Positions 34,426 to 41,865 of a stretch of 50,961 bases of DNA are shown here, in pieces (the first letter of the stretch is position 1; each line of letters starts with the position of its first letter). The DNA is from Pirellulaceae bacterium (GTDB lineage: Bacteria > Planctomycetota > Planctomycetia > Pirellulales > Pirellulaceae): the NCBI GenBank assembly GCA_020852965.1, contig JADYZV010000069.1, positions 1 through 50,961 of the forward strand, in the 5' to 3' direction. The position numbers and the translations under genes are program-made. The notes under the pieces are model-generated. The model had not been told where the DNA came from. It saw only the letters and a list, made by a program, of their open reading frames with translations, and searched no databases.

Positions 34426-35211
34426 ATGAAACGCAACCTACTTTTCTTCGTCGCGCTCGCGGTAATCCTGTCGACCGCCTACGCCGTGGGCGTTTTACCG
34501 GAGTCGGCAACCGATGCCGTGTCACACACGTTGGACCGCTCGGTCAATCCCGGCACGTTATCCACCGCTCACGCGAACCTTGCGGATAATTGCCAAGCCT
34601 GCCATACGCCGGTGATGGGTGTTGACACCGCAAAGTGCATCTTGTGTCACGCCAACAACACATCGATTCTGCAGCGACAACCGACGGCCTTTCACGCCAG
34701 TGTCGGCACCTGCAAGCAATGCCACCTCGAACATCGAGGGCTGGATGCGAACTTGTCGGAAATGGACCACTCATTGCTGACGTTGATCGGTATGGAGGCG
34801 ATGCAAAGTGCTGAACCGGGAACAGAGGAAGCGTCGGCTCACAACTTACTGGTCAACAAGCTCATGTTGGCTACAGCACCGCACGAACGAATCAGCTTGC
34901 AAGAATCGGTGCTTGACTGCGCTTCGTGTCACTCCAATGATGACCAACACCAGAGCTTGTTCGGCAACGATTGTGCCCATTGCCATGCAACCGACCGCTG
35001 GACGATCCCCGAATACAAACACCCTTCAACCAGTTCGACCGACTGCAACCAATGCCACCAAGCACCACCGAGCCACTACATGATGCACTTCAAGATGATC
35101 TCAGCGACCGTTGCCGGCAAACCGCACGCCCGAGTCGAGCGATGTCACCAGTGTCATCAAACGACGAGCTGGAACGACATTCAACGCGTTGGTTGGTACA
35201 AGCATCACTGA
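34426..35211 (+). CDS. Periplasmic heptahaem c-type cytochrome
   Basis: A 261-residue protein with an N-terminal signal/anchor (LLFFVALAVILSTAYAVGVL) and seven CxxCH haem motifs: CQACH, CILCH, CKQCH, CASCH, CAHCH, CNQCH and CHQCH. Further His residues can be distal ligands. It resembles small multihaem c7/c3-type electron-transfer proteins. ATG 34426, 12 bases after the b-type protein. As the last redox carrier encoded in the set it would deliver electrons to a periplasmic acceptor; given the surroundings, a metal ion is possible but unproven. Confidence 0.85.
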   Translation: MKRNLLFFVALAVILSTAYAVGVLPESATDAVSHTLDRSVNPGTLSTAHANLADNCQACHTPVMGVDTAKCILCHANNTSILQRQPTAFHASVGTCKQCHLEHRGLDANLSEMDHSLLTLIGMEAMQSAEPGTEEASAHNLLVNKLMLATAPHERISLQESVLDCASCHSNDDQHQSLFGNDCAHCHATDRWTIPEYKHPSTSSTDCNQCHQAPPSHYMMHFKMISATVAGKPHARVERCHQCHQTTSWNDIQRVGWYKHH

Positions 35212-35216
35212 AGCGG

Positions 35217-35408
35217 GTGTTGCATAATGTGCTGGCCCTTGGGATCATCGCTCCGGCGCTCGTTCACGGTTGGTACTCCGGAGGCGATTTGCAGAATGTG
35301 CCCATGCGGATTCTGTGGGTCGTGATGGGCAGTACCGCAACCGCGGCGGGATTCGTTGACGATCTTGCCGACTGGGGCAGTGTTCGCGTAATCGATCAAC
35401 ATCGCTAA
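35217..35408 (+). CDS. Small membrane protein after the multihaem cytochrome
   Basis: A 63-residue protein with two predicted membrane helices (NVLALGIIAPALVHGWY; ILWVVMGSTATAAGFV). GTG 35217 lies five bases after the cytochrome stop with GAAGCGG upstream; a longer version from ATG 35142 would overlap the cytochrome gene. Probably the fourth member of the redox operon; role unknown. Confidence 0.5.
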   Translation: MLHNVLALGIIAPALVHGWYSGGDLQNVPMRILWVVMGSTATAAGFVDDLADWGSVRVIDQHR

Positions 35409-35474
35409 GTGAGCGTGTTTGCTCGTAAAGGGACTGTTGTGCGATGTGTTGGTTTGCGAGAGAAATCATTTTCT

Positions 35475-36125
35475 ATGGATACAACTTCCGTCACCATTGT
35501 CTCGCTGGCAATCCTTCTTTACAACCTCGTGTCAGCGCGATTGCGGCAGAGCATTATCACGGCTCCGATCGTTTTCGTATCATTCGGACTGCTCGTTGGC
35601 AATGCTGGATTTCGCCTACTCGATTTCCGGTTGGAACATGACGCCATCCATCTGTTGGCGGAATTGACTTTGATCGTCGTGCTGTTCACCGATGCTTCTC
35701 GCGTTGACTTGACGCTTCTTCGCCGTGAACACGATTTGCCGGTTCGATTACTGACGATTGGCCTACCGCTTTGCATGTTGATTGGAACGCTCACTGTTTG
35801 GTGGCTGTTTCCTGAGTTTGGGCTTTGGCAAGCCGCGGTCTTGGCCGCTATTGTTGCTCCAACCGATGCAGCATTGGCACATTCTGTCGTGACGAATAAA
35901 CTGGTTCCGACGCGCATTCGTCAAGCGATCAGCGTCGAAAGTGGTTTGAACGATGGGCTATGCCTACCGTTGTTTTTAATCTTCTTGTGTGGTGCGCGTG
36001 TCGCTGAGCATTTAGAAACGACTTCCTATCCGCTCGCGAAATGGTATGCCGTCCGAACCGAAAGGGCGAAGGAAATCAGCCAAGCAGCGGAACACGAACC
36101 CATCGTTGAAATGCCCTTTCGCTGA
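35475..36125 (+). pseudogene. Truncated cation:proton antiporter (NhaP/CPA1-type N-terminal half)
   Basis: 216 residues. The first 190 match the N-terminal six helices of Na+/H+ exchangers (FVSFGLLVGNAG, LTLIVVLFTDASRVDL, AAIVAPTDAALAHSVV, ISVESGLNDGLCLPLF; both the PTDAAL and ESGLNDG ion-path motifs are there). After LETTSYPLAKW the sequence becomes hydrophilic and ends, whereas full-length proteins have ten to twelve helices. The second half is absent downstream. Repeat copy G begins 45 bases after the stop, so the deletion may be linked to the repeat. ATG 35475 is chosen over earlier starts because it begins the first helix. Probably non-functional. Confidence 0.7.
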
Positions 36126-36169
36126 TTGTCTTAATCGCGACGACGTTGCTTACACTTCCAGCGTTAAGG

Positions 36170-36211
36170 TGGGCGATGGGGAGAGAGTGAGGAGTTGGGA
36201 GACAAGGAGAG
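36170..36211. repeat. GGGAGT repeat, copy G (purine arm only, intergenic)
   Basis: A single purine arm (GATGGGGAGAGAGTGAGGAG, then TTGGGAGACAAGGAG) between the truncated antiporter and a small membrane gene. Confidence 0.65.
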
Positions 36212-36353
36212 TTCCGGATGAACAACCGTAGCGACTGGAATCTTCACGGGCTCCGTCGCTGCGTTTATTTTGTGCTTTCGTTTGAAGAATACGCAACGAG
36301 AAGCATCTAAACTTCGAGAACAAGAATCTAACGCGGTTTCAAGGCAACACAAG

Positions 36354-36545
36354 ATGAAACACTTTTTGCACATGCTAATCGGCTGTGGATTGCCGCTGGC
36401 CTTGATCTTTGTCTTGCCATTGTTCGGTGTCAGTGAAGGGATCACGATGACGACCTTCATTGTGCTTATGCTCGGGTGTCATCTACTGATGATGCGAGGG
36501 CACATGACCGACCACACCCACGATCACGAGGAAGCACATGAGTAA
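36354..36545 (+). CDS. Small membrane protein with His-rich tail (DUF2933-like)
   Basis: A 63-residue protein with two membrane helices (GCGLPLALIFVLPLFGV; TTFIVLMLGCHLLMM) and a His/Asp tail (HMTDHTHDHEEAHE). Small proteins of this form often accompany metal-efflux genes. The frame extends upstream to TTG 36270, but ATG 36354 gives the compact form. It overlaps the next gene by eight bases. Confidence 0.65.
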   Translation: MKHFLHMLIGCGLPLALIFVLPLFGVSEGITMTTFIVLMLGCHLLMMRGHMTDHTHDHEEAHE

Positions 36546-36834
36546 GTTAAGTATCCCCCGGTTTGGTTTCGCCGTGGCTGCGGCTTGCACGATTGCGTAC
36601 GTAGGCTGTGTTTTCGTGATGATGACAGTGCCCCAGGGAACCGCGATAAAATTCTTCAACAGTCTCATGCACGGCGTCGACGTCACGACAATCATGCGCT
36701 GGGACATGCCCCTGTCGGAAACCGTGCTCGGGACCATTGGAACATTTGTGCTCGGATGGTTATTCGGGGCGCTCATTGCCGGATGCTACAACTGCTGCGC
36801 GAAGACAGTGCGCAGCAATGAACTCGATGCTTGA
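36538..36834 (+). CDS. Small two-helix membrane protein (DUF5676-like)
   Basis: A 98-residue protein with two membrane helices (FAVAAACTIAYVGCVFVMMTV; VLGTIGTFVLGWLFGALIAGCYNC). The central GTAIKFFNSLMHGVDVTTI is typical of a small uncharacterised membrane family often found beside copper genes. It overlaps the upstream gene, suggesting translational coupling. Confidence 0.7.
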   Translation: MSKLSIPRFGFAVAAACTIAYVGCVFVMMTVPQGTAIKFFNSLMHGVDVTTIMRWDMPLSETVLGTIGTFVLGWLFGALIAGCYNCCAKTVRSNELDA

Positions 36835-36942
36835 TCGCCATCCAATCAACTTGGCTACAATGCCTTCAACTCGACAGCTACACGCGTCATCCCATGATGT
36901 GTTGGCCAAAGAGAAAGGCTCGTGCCATTCAATCGCGCCTCG

Positions 36943-37842
36943 TCAATTGCTGGCTAGCAATGTCTCAATTTCGGTTGCGTTGCGCAGACCAATAACGGTC
37001 ATGCGCCCACTTCCACGCTCCCAGGAAACGGCCTGCGTGCCACTGGAGCTCACCTGCTGTAGATGCTGGTCGCCGCGACTGACGAGTTGAGTAGGAAGGT
37101 CGCCGAAGCTGACATCCTGAGACTTGCAGTGTTCCAATACCAAGTACGTTGAACCATCGGGTCTCTGGCAAACGCAAGCGGCGCAGTTGCAACCGTTGGG
37201 GCCACAGGTACACGCGTCCTCCGGGCAACTACAAAACGGGAAGGACAAAAGTTGACTTGAAACAACTTTCGCTCCGCTCGGCAGCGAATCCGTGCTGGCA
37301 AGGGAGCCGACAAGTGTTGGACGTCCAAAGCTCGAATCCAATTCACTGATCGAGAGGGACGCGCTCGCAAACTTATCGGTAAGCAAAGCCAACGCACGTT
37401 CCGGGCTCCGAGCGAACATCGCCAGAACCGGCTGCAAATTCATTGTTGCCGCGTTGGCCTGTTCCGAGTGTGAGTGACTATGCGAAGCACTCTCATTCTG
37501 TAGGCTGAAACGAAGACTTGCAAACAGCAACACGGATGCGGCTATCGTACAGACGACCCCTGCCGCTGTTTTCCAGTGATTACCGATCGGAGAAGACAGG
37601 CGAGAAGTTGCTTCATTGGTTTCGTCTAATCGAGCTGCAATTGATTCCCAGCTGGGTGGGGCCGCCAGCGACACCTCGGACGTGTGAACCTGAAATAGCT
37701 CTCGCAGTTTTTGGAACGAAGCCAACTCGCAGGAGCAGGAATTGCATTGCTGAATGTGCTGCTGGACCTCCGCATGGGAGTCTGCTTCTAACTCACCGTC
37801 AAAGTAGCTCGATAACTGATCGCAAACCTGTTGGCAGTTCAT
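36943..37842 (-). CDS. Zinc-finger anti-sigma factor with Cys-rich periplasmic sensor region
   Basis: A 299-residue protein. The N-terminal ZAS/zf-HC2 motif is intact (His29-x3-Cys33-x2-Cys36), followed by a linker, one membrane helix (about residues 92-112), a His/Ser patch (SHSHSHSEQ) and a periplasmic domain with a dense Cys cluster (CSCPEDACTCGPNGCNCAACVC). The cytosolic motif binds an ECF sigma factor; the outer cluster could sense a soft metal. The likely partner, an ECF sigma gene on the same strand, lies 7.5 kb downstream at 28832 instead of adjacent. ATG 37842. Confidence 0.82.
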   Translation of the reverse strand: MNCQQVCDQLSSYFDGELEADSHAEVQQHIQQCNSCSCELASFQKLRELFQVHTSEVSLAAPPSWESIAARLDETNEATSRLSSPIGNHWKTAAGVVCTIAASVLLFASLRFSLQNESASHSHSHSEQANAATMNLQPVLAMFARSPERALALLTDKFASASLSISELDSSFGRPTLVGSLASTDSLPSGAKVVSSQLLSFPFCSCPEDACTCGPNGCNCAACVCQRPDGSTYLVLEHCKSQDVSFGDLPTQLVSRGDQHLQQVSSSGTQAVSWERGSGRMTVIGLRNATEIETLLASN

Positions 37843-38349
37843 CTTGCTGGCGACTCCCCATCAAACCAAAATCCCGTCAAATCAAAAATCCGCATGCTTA
37901 TGGCACCCGTTTGAGGCAAACTGCCGCTAAACACTTCGCGCCGTGACCGTTTGATGCTCGCCAAGCTGCATTCCTTCATTGAAATTTTAGCAATTCCAGA
38001 AATTCTGACCATTTACAAACATTCAGCACTAAAAACGGCTTCCGTTGCATGTGGGTCGAAATCGCTTATTTCGTTCGGCCAGCGGAGAGAAGGCCGGTCG
38101 TAACGGATTTTCTCATCGATCCTCTCCTGGATTACGATTTGGTAATTCATAAACTGGGTAGGTTCATACAAGTATGCCGGTAGGCAGATTGCATAATTCA
38201 GATTTTTTTAAAATTCCGTGAAGGAACCATAGGAACTGGCATCAAATGTCTCGCCTGTGCTGCTGTAGGATCTGCCTACGCCGACACCTGGCCCGCTGGG
38301 AAGTGTTTTAAGGCGTTACCTCCACTATTTTAGAATCACGGATGCAAAC
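37843..38349. other. 507-base gap between the divergent anti-sigma and lipoprotein genes
   Basis: No gene seen. A 10-base inverted repeat GTAGGCAGAT (38180-38189) / ATCTGCCTAC (38270-38279) is separated by 80 bases. A partial TACC/GGTA-like sequence near 38167-38182 has wrong spacing and is not called an operator. The sequence around 38140-38220 is AT-rich and could hold promoters. Confidence 0.4.
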
Positions 38350-39597
38350 ATGTTGCGATCGATTCGGTATCTTGCCTTTGCTGCTTCGCTAGGCACTCTT
38401 GGAATTGCCGCCTTCGTAGGGTGTAGTCCTTCGACGACGACTCATCCGATGGCGTCGACGAGTGATCCCACTTCCGTCCAAACTGCGCCAGTTTCGCCCG
38501 CGTCCAGCCTTTCTGCCGCCAAGGAGCCTGCGGACGAGCATCCCCACATTCCCGGCGCCCACGGTGGCATCGTGATTCCAATCGGCTCGGACAGCTATCA
38601 CGCGGAAGCAGTGATCGAAAAGGATGGTGTTTTCCGGTTACTGATGCTTGGTGCCGACGAAACTCGAATTCAAGAGGTCGACCTGCAGGCCGTTAAAGCA
38701 TACATCAAGGCGGCTGGAGAGACTGACGCGACGCCGATCGACATGCAGGCAACTCCTCAGGACGGAGATGCCCCCGATAAAACGTCCCAATTCGTTGGCA
38801 GGTTGCCCGAAACGGCTATTGGTAGGGCCATCGACGTGACTATTCCCAACTTGAAAATCGGCGCAGAGCGATTCCGTGTCGGCTTCACAACGGCTGTGGA
38901 AGTACATGACAGCGGGATGCCGGCAGCAGTGACTGGCGACGAAGAACAAAAGCTCTACTTCACCGCCGGAGGCAAGTATTCCGAAGTCGACATTAAGGCT
39001 AACGGACCTTTGTCAGCCGGTGCCAAATTTCGTGGTTTTATGTCTAAGCACGACATGAGTCCAAAGCCTGGCGATTTAATTTGCCCGGTAACGTTTACGA
39101 AGGCTAACCCGAAAATCGAATGGCAAGTGAACGGCAAAAAGTACTTGTTCTGCTGCCCGCCATGCGTGGACGAATTCGTTCGCATGGCGAAGGAAGAACC
39201 GGAGAGCTTGCTTGAGCCGGAAGAGTACGTGCAGAAAGACAAGATGGGGAGAGGGGGAGTTGGGAGTGAAGGAGTTGGGAGTAAAAAAGAGGAAATGACT
39301 GCAGTTGCCTCCACTCCCAGCACCTCCACTCCCACCTCCCAGCTTGATCCCGAAATTGCGGAAGCACTTGCTGGCCTAGACTCCGACGATCGCAAACTTG
39401 CCGACGCTCAGAAATTCTGCGCCGTTATGACGGACAACTTGCTTGGTTCGATGGGGACACCGGTGAAGGTCGATGTTAACGGAGAGACCGTATTCTTGTG
39501 CTGTGATGGCTGCAAGGGCAAAGCGCTCCGCCAGGCCGATGAAACTCTAGCCAACGTCGCAAAGCTGAAAGCTAATCAGGCAGCACACCCGAAATGA
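38350..39597 (+). CDS. Lipoprotein with two Cys-rich metal-binding modules, repeat copy H inserted
   Basis: A 415-residue lipoprotein (signal LGTLGIAAFVGC). The N-terminal half has a His-bearing start (EHPHIPGAHGG) and a beta-rich domain. A first module follows (about 242-275: CPVTF, LFCCPPCVDEF), then repeat copy H read as GVGSEGVGS plus a Thr/Pro/Ser stretch, then a second module (about 357-400: CAVM, LGSMGTPVKVD, LCCDGC) of the kind found in the 15727 and 45425 proteins. It overlaps the downstream double-adaptor gene by four bases (ATGA), so it is part of that pump operon and probably supplies metal to it. Confidence 0.8.
   Translation: MLRSIRYLAFAASLGTLGIAAFVGCSPSTTTHPMASTSDPTSVQTAPVSPASSLSAAKEPADEHPHIPGAHGGIVIPIGSDSYHAEAVIEKDGVFRLLMLGADETRIQEVDLQAVKAYIKAAGETDATPIDMQATPQDGDAPDKTSQFVGRLPETAIGRAIDVTIPNLKIGAERFRVGFTTAVEVHDSGMPAAVTGDEEQKLYFTAGGKYSEVDIKANGPLSAGAKFRGFMSKHDMSPKPGDLICPVTFTKANPKIEWQVNGKKYLFCCPPCVDEFVRMAKEEPESLLEPEEYVQKDKMGRGGVGSEGVGSKKEEMTAVASTPSTSTPTSQLDPEIAEALAGLDSDDRKLADAQKFCAVMTDNLLGSMGTPVKVDVNGETVFLCCDGCKGKALRQADETLANVAKLKANQAAHPK
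39244..39344. repeat. GGGAGT repeat, copy H (inside the lipoprotein gene)
   Basis: Purine arm 39244-39282, a 25-base loop, pyrimidine arm 39308-39344. In frame between two Cys modules. Its right edge CCCAGCTTGA matches the edge of copy A. Confidence 0.8.
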
Positions 39598-41864
39598 ATA
39601 AACTGTTGCACGTTGCTTCTCCCTGCTTCTCCACTTCTCGACTCCCAACTTCGCCTCTCCGTGTCCTGACCTCGGTAGCTATTTTCGTGTTCGCAGCGAT
39701 CGCTCTCGCTCACGAAGGCCATCGTCCGTTGCCGACGCGCGGGATGGAAGTCAACATCGAAACAGGGAGCATGGTTCTCACCAAGGCGGCACGCGAGACA
39801 CTTGATGTGTTAACGGTGGAAGCGGTCCCCCAGCCTCTCAGGCACTCGCTCCATGCTTACGGATCCATTGTCGCCCCCTGGGACCACCACGCGGTGATCG
39901 CCTCACCGCTGACCGGCCGCATCGTTGACTTGGAAGTCAGTCCCGGTGAATCGGTGCGCGCGGGCCAGGTGCTCGCCACCATGGAAAGTCCGGAGCTCGA
40001 GCAACTTGTGTTAGAACTTCGTGCTGCGCAAGTGGACTTGAGTCTCTCGATGAAGTTGGTTGAGAATATCACCCATGCGAGTCTTACTGGTGCGATCCCC
40101 GGCGCGCGTCTGGTCGAAGCCCAGACGAAGCTGGAACAAGATCGAGTTGCCGTGGAACTTGCTAGTGCCAAATGGCAGGCCCTACAATTGCCACCCGCAA
40201 TGCTTGCAGCGATTTTACGCGCGCCAGAGCAAAACCATCGTCAACTACTGGAACTACGGTCGCCGATTGGCGGTGTCGTGACACATGCCGACTTGTCGAT
40301 CGGTAAAGTCGTCGATCCCAAAGAACACTTGTTCGAGATTCTCGACCTCAACACTGTTTGGCTGAAGATACAGGTGTTGGAAAAGGATCTGGCTGGCGTC
40401 GCCATCGGCCAGCATGTCGAACTGCGTTTAACTGCCGACGCACATGAAGTCTTCGCAGGAACGGTCGATATCGTCGATTCATTCCTAGACCCCGATACAC
40501 ATCTTGGTACGGTCTGGGCGACGCTGAGCAACCCAGATGGTAGCCGAGCGAAACTGTTGCCTGGCATGTCGGGCAGCGTACGTTTAGACCTGTCCTCCAG
40601 CGGTGAACCACTCGTGATTCCGCTTCAATCCGTGATCCGCGACGGGGCTGAACGATTTGTACTTGTCGAGCAAGAACAAACGGATGTTGCATCGACGTAC
40701 CAAAAGCAACCCTTGGTTCTTGGTAAACGATCCGGCGATCTTATCGAAGTTCGCGGCGGCGATCTCTACCCAGGAGATCGCGTGGTCACTCGCGGCAGTC
40801 ACGAGCTTGGTAGTTTCTTTGCCAAGGGCGTATTGTTGGTCAGTCCCGAATCGGCTCGCGATATTGGATTGAAAACGCAGTCAGCGTCAATGAACATTAT
40901 CGCTGAAACGATCACGATTGACGGTGTGGTCGACGTCCCGCCGACGCATCGCAGCATCGCATCAGCCCAACTCGGTGGTGCCATCCAGGCCATCTTAGTG
41001 GATCGTGGCGAGAAAGTACGACAGGGCCAAGTGCTGGCAGAAATCGCCAGCCAAACATTCCAAAACCTTCAACTCGAACTACTGCAAGCGCACTTAAACT
41101 TCAGTATGCAACTAACGATCGTTGGCAACCTACGCTCAGCCAGCGATGCGATTGCGAAGCGACAATTGTGGGAGGCCGAAAGTCAGCTCAATCAGTTTAG
41201 TAGCCGCCGTGATATTATCTTCCAGCAACTTAGGACCTCAGGTATCACGGACCAACAAATCGATGAATTATTAGCAACCAAGAAGTTGATTCCGACCCTG
41301 CCTGTTCGCGCACCGATTGATGGGGTCATTGTGGGATTCGACAAGTTTCTCGGCCACGTCGTCCGTCCAGATGAGCCATTGTTTGAAGTTCATGACCTGA
41401 GTCATGCCTGGGTTCAAGGGTTCATTTCCGAGCGAGACTTCCCTCGCGTTCGCATCGGACAGCAAGTACGAATGCGTTTTGTCACTTCGCCTGAAGAAAT
41501 CATCTTGGGTACGATTGCCCGCAGTGGCGAGTCGATTTCCAACGACGACCGAACGTTATCGGTCTGGATCGAGCTGCAGGATATGCCTGCATTCCAATTG
41601 CAACACAATATGCTCGCCCGCATCCATATCGAAACGGGGGCGAATAGCGATAGCTTGGCGATACCGCTGCAAGCGGTCGTCCGCGAAGGGATGCGATCTT
41701 ATGTTTTCGTTGAAAGTGAAGACATGGTTTTTGAGCGACGGTTTGTGGTGACCGGAAAATCGAACGATTTGCAAGTCGCAGTAATTGACGGGATCCGCCC
41801 AGGCGAGTTGATTGCCATCGGCGGCGCGCTGCAATTGCAAGCTGGTTATGCGGCGCTGAAATAG
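39594..41864 (+). CDS. Tandem double RND periplasmic adaptor (two fused membrane-fusion proteins)
   Basis: A 756-residue protein made of two complete adaptors in a row. The first spans about residues 45-415 (HAVIASPLTGRIVDLEVSPGESVRAGQVLA, a hairpin, LRSPIGGVVTHADLSIGKVV, a barrel). The second spans about 420-756 (RSIASAQLGGAIQAILVDRGEKVRQGQVLA, VRAPIDGVIVGFDKFLGHVV, a barrel). Usual adaptors have one unit of 350-450 residues. The signal peptide (VAIFVFAAIALA) is preceded by residues read from repeat copy I. RND pumps bind six adaptors per trimer, so a fused dimer would give two per pump subunit. The pump gene follows after a one-base gap. Confidence 0.85.
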   Translation: MNKLLHVASPCFSTSRLPTSPLRVLTSVAIFVFAAIALAHEGHRPLPTRGMEVNIETGSMVLTKAARETLDVLTVEAVPQPLRHSLHAYGSIVAPWDHHAVIASPLTGRIVDLEVSPGESVRAGQVLATMESPELEQLVLELRAAQVDLSLSMKLVENITHASLTGAIPGARLVEAQTKLEQDRVAVELASAKWQALQLPPAMLAAILRAPEQNHRQLLELRSPIGGVVTHADLSIGKVVDPKEHLFEILDLNTVWLKIQVLEKDLAGVAIGQHVELRLTADAHEVFAGTVDIVDSFLDPDTHLGTVWATLSNPDGSRAKLLPGMSGSVRLDLSSSGEPLVIPLQSVIRDGAERFVLVEQEQTDVASTYQKQPLVLGKRSGDLIEVRGGDLYPGDRVVTRGSHELGSFFAKGVLLVSPESARDIGLKTQSASMNIIAETITIDGVVDVPPTHRSIASAQLGGAIQAILVDRGEKVRQGQVLAEIASQTFQNLQLELLQAHLNFSMQLTIVGNLRSASDAIAKRQLWEAESQLNQFSSRRDIIFQQLRTSGITDQQIDELLATKKLIPTLPVRAPIDGVIVGFDKFLGHVVRPDEPLFEVHDLSHAWVQGFISERDFPRVRIGQQVRMRFVTSPEEIILGTIARSGESISNDDRTLSVWIELQDMPAFQLQHNMLARIHIETGANSDSLAIPLQAVVREGMRSYVFVESEDMVFERRFVVTGKSNDLQVAVIDGIRPGELIAIGGALQLQAGYAALK
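39617..39660. repeat. GGGAGT repeat, copy I (pyrimidine arm, N terminus of the double adaptor)
   Basis: A CTCCC/TCTCC-rich arm read in frame as ASPCFSTSRLPTSPLR just before the hydrophobic core of the signal peptide. More diverged than the other copies. Confidence 0.55.
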
Positions 41865-41865
41865 C

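Noticed and set aside
35013-35216. Longer N-terminal version of the small membrane protein, overlapping the cytochrome gene
   Set aside because: The extra codons lie over the haem motifs of the other frame and encode no plausible domain; GTG 35217 right after the cytochrome stop is better.
38165-38183. Another CsoR operator upstream of the 38350 lipoprotein
   Set aside because: The half-sites (TACA and GGTA) are imperfect and one base too far apart compared with the other sites.
15651-39660. Reading the GGGAGT repeats as a CRISPR array or as simple microsatellites
   Set aside because: Copies are kilobases apart with no regular spacers, so not CRISPR. They are two-armed and complementary with shared edges, so more than simple-sequence slippage.
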